NCBI GenBank assembly: GCA_947462425.1 | Contig: CANHPI010000016.1 | Location: forward strand, 1-17,121 | DNA: 17,121 bases | Source: Bacteroidota bacterium | GTDB lineage: Bacteria; Bacteroidota; Bacteroidia; B-17B0; B-17BO | Reading direction: 5' to 3' | Part shown: in pieces, positions 1 to 8,140 of the stretch | Numbering within the stretch: the first letter of the stretch is position 1 | Layout of the letters: every line of letters starts with the position of its first letter | Program-made: the position numbers and the translations under genes | The notes under the pieces: model-generated | The model's database searches: none | What the model saw: the letters and a program-made list of their open reading frames with translations, nothing else | Told to the model about the DNA's origin: nothing

Positions 1-129
1 AAATTTCTTGCCCTAAAGAATCTAGAAAAAGATAAAACTCATTTATATTTTTTGAATGATCAAATCGACCTAAAATTCCTAACGTATAAACAGAATTATT
101 TGCAACATTATCTTTTTCTTCTATATAAT
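1..129. repeat. Exact direct repeat, copy 1 (touches window edge)
   Basis: These 129 bases are identical to 493-621, an offset of 492 bases or exactly 164 codons. The copy runs off the window, so its full length is unknown. The copies diverge at 130 versus 622. It lies inside the partial glycosyltransferase gene and encodes residues 357-399, the same peptide as residues 193-235. Confidence 0.97.
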
Positions 130-1198
130 TTGGATAATGATTATCCTTGAAATTACTACAAAACAAGTTTTCTTTTATAAATTCAACCATCTCAGTTGTA
201 GTTGTAAATATCTCGCCTACTTTACTGTACTTTTTTAAATAATGTTTTACAAAATTATTGTTTAAACTTAAGATAGGAACTTCCCACTTAATACAATCAA
301 AAAAAACACCACTTGGCGTTGCTTTATAATAATTTTTATCAGTAAAAGAAATAACAAAATTCAATAGCAAAACTTCTTTTTCAAATTCTTCTTTGGTTAA
401 TACTCTATCATAGAATCTAATTAGCTTCTTATACTTAGAAGGAATTTCACAATTTACCTTGCCTATTATTTTGATTATTAATTTATTTTCTAAAATTTCT
501 TGCCCTAAAGAATCTAGAAAAAGATAAAACTCATTTATATTTTTTGAATGATCAAATCGACCTAAAATTCCTAACGTATAAACAGAATTATTTGCAACAT
601 TATCTTTTTCTTCTATATAATGATAAAGATAAGGCTGGTCAATAACTATTAGCTTTTTAGTTGGATTAAAAAGAGATAAAAGATGATTTTTAATAGATTC
701 TCCAAAAATAAGATAATCAATATTGTCATGTCTTTTAAATACAAATTTTGATAGTCTATAATAATACTTAGACCTGCCAATCTTTGTTTCATCTAAAAAT
801 GCTTCCATTTGACCATGCAAACAAATAATACATTTCTTATTTAATAAAGCGTTTAAAAAAGAAATAAAAATATGGGCAAATGGCATAATCCCCAATAAGT
901 AAATAGTATCCTTTTTTTTTGAACCAATTAATAGTTTGAATATTTTAAGTATTAAATAAAAATCATTAAATAAAAAATAAATAGGTTCATATGCTAAGAC
1001 TTTTGTGGGTTTGTATTGCCAACGTTCAAAACTTCTAATATCTTGAATGGCATTGTAATGATTTTTATCAGCAATAAATACCAATTTTTCTTGCTGATAA
1101 ACTAATTCTAATAACGATAAAAATCCCGCATTTACCTCTGAATGAGGAAAGGAATTCATATTAGGCTCAAATACAATAATTTTATTTTTAACACCCAT
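1..1198 (-). CDS. GT-B glycosyltransferase (GT4-like), 3' end cut by window edge, with internal duplication
   Basis: I read 399 open codons on the minus strand from the ATG at 1198 to the left edge, with no stop. The protein begins MGVKNKIIVFEPN. Residues 1 to about 190 look like the acceptor half of a GT-B enzyme, including a CLHGQ stretch. Residues from about 205 (YTLGILGRFDHSKN) match the start of the donor-binding half of GT4 enzymes. The usual E-x7-E motif is weak: residues near TPSGVFFDCIKWEVPIL carry Asp where the second Glu is expected. The start lies 2 bases after the stop of the GT2 gene, so the two are probably cotranslated. The segment from residue 193 to 235 recurs exactly at residues 357-399, so the end of the gene is abnormal: either a duplicated C-terminal domain or an assembly fault. 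The role is inferred as adding a sugar to the repeat unit at the inner membrane; donor and acceptor are unknown. Confidence 0.8.
   Translation of the reverse strand, partial: MGVKNKIIVFEPNMNSFPHSEVNAGFLSLLELVYQQEKLVFIADKNHYNAIQDIRSFERWQYKPTKVLAYEPIYFLFNDFYLILKIFKLLIGSKKKDTIYLLGIMPFAHIFISFLNALLNKKCIICLHGQMEAFLDETKIGRSKYYYRLSKFVFKRHDNIDYLIFGESIKNHLLSLFNPTKKLIVIDQPYLYHYIEEKDNVANNSVYTLGILGRFDHSKNINEFYLFLDSLGQEILENKLIIKIIGKVNCEIPSKYKKLIRFYDRVLTKEEFEKEVLLLNFVISFTDKNYYKATPSGVFFDCIKWEVPILSLNNNFVKHYLKKYSKVGEIFTTTTEMVEFIKENLFCSNFKDNHYPNYIEEKDNVANNSVYTLGILGRFDHSKNINEFYLFLDSLGQEI
493..621. repeat. Exact direct repeat, copy 2
   Basis: Identical base for base to 1-129. It encodes the beginning of the donor-binding (C-terminal) Rossmann domain of the partial glycosyltransferase, about residues 193-235. 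The reading frame is kept in both copies. Confidence 0.97.
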
Positions 1199-1200
1199 TA

Positions 1201-2136
1201 TTAAAACCTATTCCGAATATGATAATATTTAATTATTAAATAATGTTTTAATATTATAAAGTATTTAATATTCAATTCCAATTGATTTATAAATACTTTA
1301 TATGTTTTAAAATTAATTTTGAATTCAATAGATGCAATTTGTATTGAAAACCAATATAAAATTGATGCATCAGAAATTAAAATTTTATTTTTTTTTGCAA
1401 TACCTCTTAAATAAATACAATATTCTAAACTAGCTTGAATTTTCTTTAGATTGATTTCTTTATTATTTCTGGAAGTAGAAATATTCAAATTACTTGCCCT
1501 CCAACTCACATGAGCAGGAATACATTTTATATCCCCAGTATTTAATGAATATGTAAACCAAGTAGCATCATCAGATGCCCAAGCCAAAGGAAAATCAACA
1601 AATTTATTTTTGAAATATAAATTTCGTGAAAACACATACTCAACAGCAAAGCTTCTAAAACCATTACAACTTAGCCTACTAGTAATAAATTCATTACTAG
1701 AAATAGTCTTTGTAAAAGAATTTATTTTATCATATTTTGAAAAAATTCTATTGTTATTAGAATCAATAATATTTGTTTGAAATTTATATAATTGTGAAGT
1801 GCCATCTAAACTGTTATAGAATTCTTCCACGCAATCTATATCTACAATATCATCATCCGAAAACAACCAAACCCAGTTTTCATTACTTAATTCGATGCAT
1901 CTTTCCCAATGTTTCGTAAGTGATGTTCCTCCTAAATTATCTTTAAATTTGTGATAATTTAGATTTAAGGTATCTTTAAATTTTAAGATAATAGATTCAA
2001 TATCCTCTAGACTATTATCATCGCCTAAATATATAGTGAAATTTTTGTTAGACTGCTTGGCAAAAGATAAAAGAGTTTGCTCTAAATAAAATGTTTTATA
2101 GGCTGGAATAATAATGGCTAATTTATTTTCTAACAT
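1201..2136 (-). CDS. Glycosyltransferase family 2
   Basis: A 311-residue GT-A fold glycosyltransferase, predicted to move a sugar from a nucleotide donor to the growing lipid-linked repeat unit on the cytoplasmic face of the membrane. The N-terminus (LAIIIPAYKTFYLEQTLLSF) is the classic family 2 opening. An Asp pair lies at residues 39-40 and the metal-binding DxD region is SDDD at about 93-96, in the context WVWLFSDDDIVD. No strong membrane segment is evident apart from a hydrophobic C-terminal third. The gene ends 2 bases before the next glycosyltransferase and starts 36 bases after the acyltransferase, so it sits within one transcript. Sugar specificity cannot be read from the sequence. 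Confidence 0.9.
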   Translation of the reverse strand: MLENKLAIIIPAYKTFYLEQTLLSFAKQSNKNFTIYLGDDNSLEDIESIILKFKDTLNLNYHKFKDNLGGTSLTKHWERCIELSNENWVWLFSDDDIVDIDCVEEFYNSLDGTSQLYKFQTNIIDSNNNRIFSKYDKINSFTKTISSNEFITSRLSCNGFRSFAVEYVFSRNLYFKNKFVDFPLAWASDDATWFTYSLNTGDIKCIPAHVSWRASNLNISTSRNNKEINLKKIQASLEYCIYLRGIAKKNKILISDASILYWFSIQIASIEFKINFKTYKVFINQLELNIKYFIILKHYLIIKYYHIRNRF

Positions 2137-2172
2137 TTTACTTAATATAATTAATTTATATTTAAATTAATA

Positions 2173-2811
2173 TCAATCTAATGACCTAATTAATTTAGCG
2201 GGAATCCCACCTATTATACTATTTTTTGGAAATGATTTTGTGACAACTGAATTTGCTCCAACAACACTATTCTCACCAATTGTAACGTTAGGTAACACAG
2301 CTACACCCTCTCCTATCCATACATTATCTTCAATAATTACTGCCCCCTTACTGATTAGCTTTCTTTTTGCTGGAGAAAATTTAATTGATTGAATAGTAAT
2401 TTCTCCATGAGAATGATCACATATGTATACCTTACCTGCAATTTGTACATTATTACCAATTACTATTTTATTAATTGCTCCAATATGGCAATCTTTTTGA
2501 ATACTAACATTATCCCCGATGATAATCTCTGGATTAAATTTATCTCCTAAATAATTTTCAAATGTGTCTAATCTTAATCTCTGGTCACTAGAAAAATTTT
2601 TACCAACAATGATATGTTTACCACCAAATAAATAAAGAGGGAATTGCATATATGCATTCTCCCCTATAATTTTAAATTCATTAGATTTCCAAATAGAATA
2701 TAATTGATTAAATCTCAAATTTAAAAATCTTCTTAAGTTTGGTGAAAAAACTAAATAAGCTATGAATAAAATTAATTTTAAGATTTCTTTAATTACTTTT
2801 TTCATTAACAT
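2173..2811 (-). CDS. Hexapeptide-repeat (LbH) O-acyltransferase, CatB/WbbJ-like
   Basis: A 212-residue left-handed beta-helix acyltransferase that probably O-acetylates a sugar of the repeat unit using acetyl-CoA. Hexapeptide repeats ([IV]-G-x4 style) run from about residue 65 to 190: IIIGDNVSI, IVIGNNVQI, VWIGEGVAVLPNVTIGENSVVGANSVV. A CDHSHG segment at 131-136 holds the likely catalytic His. The C-terminus GGIPAKLIR is typical of the family. A hydrophobic stretch at residues 8-23 may attach it to the membrane. Its start overlaps the stop of the upstream GT4: an ATG at 2811 lies within that gene and a second ATG at 2805 shares a base with the stop (TAATG), so translation is likely coupled and either start is possible. 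Acetyl versus another acyl group is inference. Confidence 0.88.
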   Translation of the reverse strand: MLMKKVIKEILKLILFIAYLVFSPNLRRFLNLRFNQLYSIWKSNEFKIIGENAYMQFPLYLFGGKHIIVGKNFSSDQRLRLDTFENYLGDKFNPEIIIGDNVSIQKDCHIGAINKIVIGNNVQIAGKVYICDHSHGEITIQSIKFSPAKRKLISKGAVIIEDNVWIGEGVAVLPNVTIGENSVVGANSVVTKSFPKNSIIGGIPAKLIRSLD

Positions 2812-4052
2812 AATAAGTTCAAATTGTTATATAGACCAAGTAATTCATTCGAATGTTCGTTTGCTTTTTTTGTACCTTTTATACTATTAATTACTTTATT
2901 ATAAAATATAATTAATTCCGGTGAATTAATAAATTTTTTCATTTCTATCACTTCATCAACACCAAATAATTTACCATTAGTATCATCTATAAAATCTGGC
3001 AATCCTCCTTTATTAGTGCCAATTATTGGAATACCTGCATTTAAAAATTCAAAAATGACTTGAGGAGCATTATCCTCCCAAATAGGTAATACAAGACCAA
3101 AATCTATATGTTTTAGTATTCTGGGCAATTCCGAATGGTTATATTCTCCATGATATTTAACGTTTACATTTGAACTAATTTCTTCCAAAACATCTGGAGA
3201 AATACGACCATAAATATGAAAATCATTTTTTGTTTCGTTTATTAGTTCCAGTAAGATTTTAGATCCTTTATGATAGTTTAAATTTCCAATAAAACCAAAC
3301 CTTATAATATCATTTACATCTTTAACTTTTCTTCCAAAAAACAATTTTCTAAAATTATCCTCTGCAGTATAATTACCAATATGATTTACTACAAAATAAT
3401 CATTATTGTAACCACTTTTTTGATAAATTTCTTTTACTCTGTTAGATACCGCAATTAATAAATCTGCATCTTTAAATAATTTTCTTCCAACTTTAAATCT
3501 TTCATTATGACCAGAAGAAGGTGAAACAGATTTCTTAAAAAAAAAGTTTTGTAACCTTTTATACAAAAAACGTAAAATTCTATTATCAATTAGTTCATGA
3601 TTATTAATACAAAAATTACATAATTTGTTCTCATCTGAATCTATACAATTTGAACCATCTGACTTTATAAGGATAATTCTATTACATATATAATAATAAT
3701 CATGTAAAGAGATGACTAACTTGGCATGCCTTTTAAACATTTCTAGCACCATAATTGGTAAATCAATCATCATATGAACATGAATTATATCCGGATTCTC
3801 TTTGTTAATGATTCTTTCTAATTTAATGATATCTCTATTTGTAATAACACTTGACAAACCAAATGCTCGCATTTTTGTATCAACTGGAATAGTTTTAAAT
3901 TTATAGTTTTTCGATGAACCTTCATTATTTGAGTATATTACCGTGACTTCATTCCCTTGATCGATTAATGATTCGGAAATATTTCTTACATAATTAGTAA
4001 TTCCACCATTATAACTAATATCAAATCCTGTGCAAATTTGTACAATTTTCAT
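2805..4052 (-). CDS. Glycosyltransferase family 4
   Basis: A 415-residue retaining GT-B glycosyltransferase. The N-terminal acceptor domain starts MKIVQICTGFDISYNGGITN with the glycine-rich loop of GT4 enzymes. A cysteine cluster (C123, C136, C145, C148) follows HDYYYIC; this is a recurrent insertion in some GT4 enzymes and may bind a metal. The donor domain begins near residue 250 (RFGFIGNLNYHKG) and carries the acid motif in WEDNAPQVIFEFLNAGIPII, with Asp327 and Glu335 in the E-x7-E positions. GGLPDFI follows, as in the family. It overlaps the acyltransferase by 7 bases. Upstream is a 213-base AT-rich gap before glf. Donor and acceptor are not predictable. Confidence 0.9.
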   Translation of the reverse strand: MKIVQICTGFDISYNGGITNYVRNISESLIDQGNEVTVIYSNNEGSSKNYKFKTIPVDTKMRAFGLSSVITNRDIIKLERIINKENPDIIHVHMMIDLPIMVLEMFKRHAKLVISLHDYYYICNRIILIKSDGSNCIDSDENKLCNFCINNHELIDNRILRFLYKRLQNFFFKKSVSPSSGHNERFKVGRKLFKDADLLIAVSNRVKEIYQKSGYNNDYFVVNHIGNYTAEDNFRKLFFGRKVKDVNDIIRFGFIGNLNYHKGSKILLELINETKNDFHIYGRISPDVLEEISSNVNVKYHGEYNHSELPRILKHIDFGLVLPIWEDNAPQVIFEFLNAGIPIIGTNKGGLPDFIDDTNGKLFGVDEVIEMKKFINSPELIIFYNKVINSIKGTKKANEHSNELLGLYNNLNLLC

Positions 4053-4265
4053 AGTTAAATTATATTGCTATGAATTTAAAAAAAAGATTTATTTGTAATT
4101 ATTTTAACTATAAAAACTTTTAAAAAAATAATTTTTCATATTTAAAAAAAACTCCTATAAAACACTTGATTAAATTATTTAATTAATCTTTATTGATAAA
4201 AATTGCTTTATGACACGATACTAGATTTTTTAAACTCATAATTAATATTCATTTGCATGATAAAT
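4053..4265. other. AT-rich intergenic gap, no gene recognised
   Basis: This 213-base stretch between glf and the GT4 gene is nearly all A and T with long A/T runs. I find no TAnnTTTG promoter element on the minus strand and no GC-rich hairpin that would make a terminator. The only open stretches are 11 to 18 codons with no recognisable content. It is unusually wide for this otherwise tightly packed gene string and may be a junction between exchanged cassettes. Confidence 0.6.
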
Positions 4266-5357
4266 TTATTTAAAATATTTTAATGCCGATGCTACTATCT
4301 GATGCATGTCATAATATTTGTATTCTGCTAATCTTCCGCCAAAAATTACATTTTTATCCAGCTCTGAAAGCTGATTATATTTTTTATAAATATTGTTATT
4401 CTTTTCATCATTTACTGGATAATATGATTCTTTACCAACAGACCATTCAGCTGGGTATTCATATGTGATAACAGTTTTTTTTTGAGTACCAAACTCAAAA
4501 TGCTTGTGTTCGATTATTCGTGTGTATGGGATCTCTCTTTCAGTGTAATTGACTACTGCATTACCTTGAAAATTTTCTACTGCTTTAATTTGAGTGTCGA
4601 ACCTTAAACTTCTGTACTCTAAAGTTCCAAATTGATTATTATAGTATTCATCAATTTTGCCAGTGAACACAATTTTATCTGCCAAACGAGTATAATAATC
4701 CCTATTTTCAAAAAAATTAAGATTTAATCTTACCTCAATTCCTTCTAATAAACCATCAATTAACTTATTGTATCCTCCTATAGGAATTCCCTGATATTTG
4801 TCATTGAAATAATTATTGTCATAGGTAAATCGCACTGGTAATCGCTTTATAATAAATGCGGGTAATTCGGTAGCTTTTCTACCCCATTGTTTCTCTGTAT
4901 ATCCTTTAATTAATTTTTCATAAATATCGGTTCCAACTAAAGAAATAGCTTGTTCTTCTAAATTTTTAGGATCTGAAATCCCAGATGCTTTTACTTGCAG
5001 CTCAATCATTGATTTTGCTTCATCAGGAGTTTTAACTCCCCATAACTTGTAGAAAGTATTCATATTGAAAGGTAAATTGTATACCTCACCTTTATAAATT
5101 GCTAATGGTGAATTTGTATAGCGGTTAAATTCTACAAATTGATTTACATAATCCCAAATAAACTTATCATTTGTATGAAAAATATGAGCACCGTATTTAT
5201 GTACGTTTATATCTTCTATTTTATCACAAAAGACATTTCCTCCAGCGTGAATTCTTTTGTCGATTACGAGACATTTCTTCCCTTTCTTTTTTGCTTCGTG
5301 TGCAAAAACAGCACCGAATAAACCAGAACCTACAATTAAATAATCGTATTCGGCCAT
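4266..5357 (-). CDS. glf: UDP-galactopyranose mutase
   Basis: Flavoenzyme that interconverts UDP-galactopyranose and UDP-galactofuranose in the cytoplasm, supplying galactofuranose to glycosyltransferases. At 363 residues it has the usual length. The FAD-binding motif is at the N-terminus (YLIVGSGLFGAVFAHEA, glycines at 10, 12 and 15), followed by IDKRIHAGGN. HKYGAHIFHT (about 53-62), YTEKQWGR (153-160, with the active-site Trp) and RLPVRFTYDNNYF (172-184, arginines that contact the substrate diphosphate) are all present. The ATG at 5357 lies 22 bases inside the end of wzx, so the two are cotranslated. Its presence implies galactofuranose in the polymer, with one of the neighbouring glycosyltransferases as the likely galactofuranosyltransferase. 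Confidence 0.96.
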   Translation of the reverse strand: MAEYDYLIVGSGLFGAVFAHEAKKKGKKCLVIDKRIHAGGNVFCDKIEDINVHKYGAHIFHTNDKFIWDYVNQFVEFNRYTNSPLAIYKGEVYNLPFNMNTFYKLWGVKTPDEAKSMIELQVKASGISDPKNLEEQAISLVGTDIYEKLIKGYTEKQWGRKATELPAFIIKRLPVRFTYDNNYFNDKYQGIPIGGYNKLIDGLLEGIEVRLNLNFFENRDYYTRLADKIVFTGKIDEYYNNQFGTLEYRSLRFDTQIKAVENFQGNAVVNYTEREIPYTRIIEHKHFEFGTQKKTVITYEYPAEWSVGKESYYPVNDEKNNNIYKKYNQLSELDKNVIFGGRLAEYKYYDMHQIVASALKYFK

Positions 5358-6793
5358 AATTTTTTCATTAAATTATTTTTGATATCAATAATTATTTCAT
5401 TTTTTAATAGATAGAACTGCATTATTAAGAAATAAAATACAGCACAAACAGAAGAAACTATTAATATTATTATGTTGTTGAGTGTAAACTTAGTAATCAA
5501 AGTAGAAATAAAATAAAAAGGGATGGAGAGTAAAAATGACTTAAAAGCAAAAGTATAATTGAAATCAAATTTGAAAAATTTACTCGCAAAGTAAAAAGTT
5601 GTTAATGTAACAATAATTTCTGTAATTACATTGGTTATTACAGCTCCAAGTTCTTGATAAAGTGGTATTAAAAATAAATTTAATAAAAAACTAAAAACTG
5701 TACCAAATAAAACTGAATAAGTTAAATATTTATCCTTACCCATAGTAGTTAAAACTTGCATTCCAAAAATATTTGATAGTCCAACAAGCAAAACTAAAAT
5801 ACTTAAAAATTTTAAGGATAAAGAGGCACCTAAAAATCGTTCACCAGCAAAAACAAGAATTAATTCGTTTGAAACACCTATAATGAAAAAAAATAAAGGA
5901 AATGAAAATGTGATAACAAAATTTATAGACTTAGTAATCAATAATTTAAACCTATCAATATCGTTGTTATTAAAACTAGAAGATAGTTGCGGTATTAATA
6001 CTACCCCTAAAGCACTAACAAATAATAATGGTACTTTACTTATTTTTACAGCCATAGAATAAAAACCAACTGCAGTATCGTTAGATAAAAAACCTAACAT
6101 TATTGTATCTAATAATACATAAATACTTATTGATATTGTAGTACTAAATATCAAAAATAAAGGTATAAAATGTCTTTTGAGGTTTTTATATTGAAAAGTA
6201 AATTTTATTTTTATCTGTTTATTTATGTGCAAGAAATTAATTGCGCTAATAGTAAGATTTGTAAATACAGTTAGTAAAAAGAAATTGAAACTATGTTCGG
6301 GTTTAGTAACAATAAAGAAAATCAAAATAGTAGTCATAATTCTTACTATTAAAGTTCTTATTGTAATAAACTTAAAATCACCTACTCCTTGAAAATACCA
6401 TTCAATACTAAAAACATTAGAAAGGATTAATATCAACCCAATTAAATAGTAAGGCAGTTGAGTATTTAATTTTGATGTTGAAATAACAAGTGTTAAATAA
6501 ACTAAAGAAATTAAAATTGATGACAAAAAATGTATGGTAATGAGTTCACTAAATAACTCACTTAGTTTAGCTTTGTCATCTTTAAATTTTGCAACCTCTC
6601 TTACACCATAAATAGGTATTCCTAGTGCCGCAATCAAAATTGCATATCGACAAATACTTTCAACAAAAGAAACTTTACCAATTCCTACAGGTTCAATGAT
6701 TCTGGCAACATAAGAAAATATAATTAAAGGAAATAAAACCTGACTTACAGATAATACAGTATTATAAAAAAAATTCTTTTTTATTGAAGACAT
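5336..6793 (-). CDS. wzx: Wzx-type polysaccharide flippase
   Basis: A 485-residue polytopic inner-membrane protein of the MOP/RfbX superfamily that flips the lipid-linked repeat unit to the periplasm. The opening (KKNFFYNTVLSVSQVLFPLIIF followed by YVARIIEPVGIGKVSF) is characteristic of Wzx proteins, with the conserved short motif IGK. GIPIYGVREVAKF follows at about residue 58-70. Hydrophobic segments recur to the C-terminus, consistent with 12 to 14 helices. It overlaps the start of glf by 22 bases and begins 57 bases after tviB. A flippase in the sugar-specific part of the locus indicates a Wzx/Wzy rather than an ABC-transporter pathway, although no Wzy polymerase is seen here. Confidence 0.93.
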   Translation of the reverse strand: MSSIKKNFFYNTVLSVSQVLFPLIIFSYVARIIEPVGIGKVSFVESICRYAILIAALGIPIYGVREVAKFKDDKAKLSELFSELITIHFLSSILISLVYLTLVISTSKLNTQLPYYLIGLILILSNVFSIEWYFQGVGDFKFITIRTLIVRIMTTILIFFIVTKPEHSFNFFLLTVFTNLTISAINFLHINKQIKIKFTFQYKNLKRHFIPLFLIFSTTISISIYVLLDTIMLGFLSNDTAVGFYSMAVKISKVPLLFVSALGVVLIPQLSSSFNNNDIDRFKLLITKSINFVITFSFPLFFFIIGVSNELILVFAGERFLGASLSLKFLSILVLLVGLSNIFGMQVLTTMGKDKYLTYSVLFGTVFSFLLNLFLIPLYQELGAVITNVITEIIVTLTTFYFASKFFKFDFNYTFAFKSFLLSIPFYFISTLITKFTLNNIIILIVSSVCAVFYFLIMQFYLLKNEIIIDIKNNLMKKLWPNTII

Positions 6794-6850
6794 TTATTGA
6801 AATTTCCTATCGGATATTTGTTTTATAAATTACTATAAAACAGTATTAAA

Positions 6851-8128
6851 TTATAACTTGCCATCTACACCTTCCAGTAAAGTCCCTTTTACATCATACA
6901 AAATAGAAGTATCTTTCTGAAATTGATTGAAATTAAATTCTGAAAAAATAGAGTGTGCAACGCCTAATACTATCGAGTCATATTTAGCTTGTATTAGCGT
7001 ATCGTTAGAAATTAAATTATATTCACGTTTTACCTCTACAGGATTTGCTAAAGGATCATAAATAGTAACATGGATACCGTAGTCCTCTAATACGCTTATT
7101 ACGTCAACTATTTTTGTATTGCGAACATCTGGACAATTTTCTTTGAAAGTAATACCTAACATTAACAAAGAAGCGCCATTAACGGTTATACCTTTTTTAA
7201 TCATCAACTTTACCACTTGAGAAGCCACATACTCGCCCATACTATCGTTTAAGCGACGCCCAGCTAAAATAATTTCGGGATGATACCCTAATTCTTGTGC
7301 TTTTTGTGCCAAATAATAAGGATCGACACCTATACAATGCCCTCCAACTAAACCTGGTTTAAAAGGGAGAAAATTCCATTTGGTGCCAGCGGCTTTTAAA
7401 ACGGCTTGGGTATCAATATTCATTAAATTGAAAATCTTAGATAGCTCATTTACAAATGCAATATTAATATCGCGTTGGCTATTTTCAATAACCTTTGCGG
7501 CTTCAGCTACTTTAATGCTAGGCGCCAAATGCGTCCCTGCAGTTATCACTGATTGATATAACTCGTCAACCCTTTTACCTATTTCAGGTGTAGAGCCAGA
7601 AGTTATTTTTAAAATTTTTTGTACAGTATGCTCTTTGTCTCCAGGGTTTATTCTCTCTGGGGAGTAACCTGCAAAAAAATCTACATTAAACTGCAGCCCA
7701 CTCACCCTTTCTAAGACAGGAATACACTCGTCCTCCGTAGCGCCAGGATAAACAGTGGACTCATAAATTACTATATCTCCTTTTTTCAGAACTTTTCCAA
7801 CTGACTCACTTGCCCGATACAAAGGAGTTAAATCAGGTCGCTTATTTTTATCAACAGGAGTAGGCACTGTAATAATGTAATAATTGCACCCTTGTATTTC
7901 AGACAAATCATTTGAACAAAATAAGCCTTTAACATCTTTTTGATTATCTGATTTTAATACAGCTTGTAAAACAGCATCTTCAACTTCTAAAGTTATATCA
8001 TGCCCATTTCTAAGTTCCTCAATTCTAGATTTATTTATATCATATCCAACTACATTATACTTTGTAGCAAATAAACGAGAAAGTGGTAAACCCACATACC
8101 CTAAGCCTATAACCGCTATTTTAATCAT
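6851..8128 (-). CDS. tviB: UDP-N-acetyl-D-glucosamine 6-dehydrogenase (TviB/WbpO type)
   Basis: NAD-dependent enzyme that oxidises C6 of UDP-GlcNAc (some relatives UDP-GalNAc) to the uronic acid in two steps. The 425-residue protein shows the N-terminal Rossmann motif IAVIGLGYVGLP (4-15), ITVPTPVD at 86-93, YESTVYPGATEDEC at 122-135, the conserved Lys206 in SIKVAEA, the catalytic Cys265 in GGHCIGVDPYY, and FKENCPDVRNTK at 328-339. The ECIP, YSPERINPGDK and WNFLPFKPGLVGGHC blocks closely resemble the Vi-antigen enzyme TviB as I remember it. It lies 12 bases downstream of tviC, which epimerises its product, so the pair should make UDP-GalNAcA. A second, diverged enzyme of the same type is at 15703-16995. 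Exact substrate is inferred from family and context. Confidence 0.93.
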   Translation of the reverse strand: MIKIAVIGLGYVGLPLSRLFATKYNVVGYDINKSRIEELRNGHDITLEVEDAVLQAVLKSDNQKDVKGLFCSNDLSEIQGCNYYIITVPTPVDKNKRPDLTPLYRASESVGKVLKKGDIVIYESTVYPGATEDECIPVLERVSGLQFNVDFFAGYSPERINPGDKEHTVQKILKITSGSTPEIGKRVDELYQSVITAGTHLAPSIKVAEAAKVIENSQRDINIAFVNELSKIFNLMNIDTQAVLKAAGTKWNFLPFKPGLVGGHCIGVDPYYLAQKAQELGYHPEIILAGRRLNDSMGEYVASQVVKLMIKKGITVNGASLLMLGITFKENCPDVRNTKIVDVISVLEDYGIHVTIYDPLANPVEVKREYNLISNDTLIQAKYDSIVLGVAHSIFSEFNFNQFQKDTSILYDVKGTLLEGVDGKL

Positions 8129-8140
8129 GATGCTTTTTGT

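Noticed and set aside
4053..4265. Terminator or small gene between glf and the GT4 gene
   Set aside because: The only inverted repeat (around GATTAA...TTAATC) is weak and wholly A/T except one pair, and the open stretches are 18 codons or fewer.
912..4483. Nine-base A/T homopolymers in coding sequence (912-920, 3537-3545, 4475-4483) as phase-variation switches
   Set aside because: In DNA this AT-rich, runs of nine A or T are expected a few times by chance, and all three genes are in frame.
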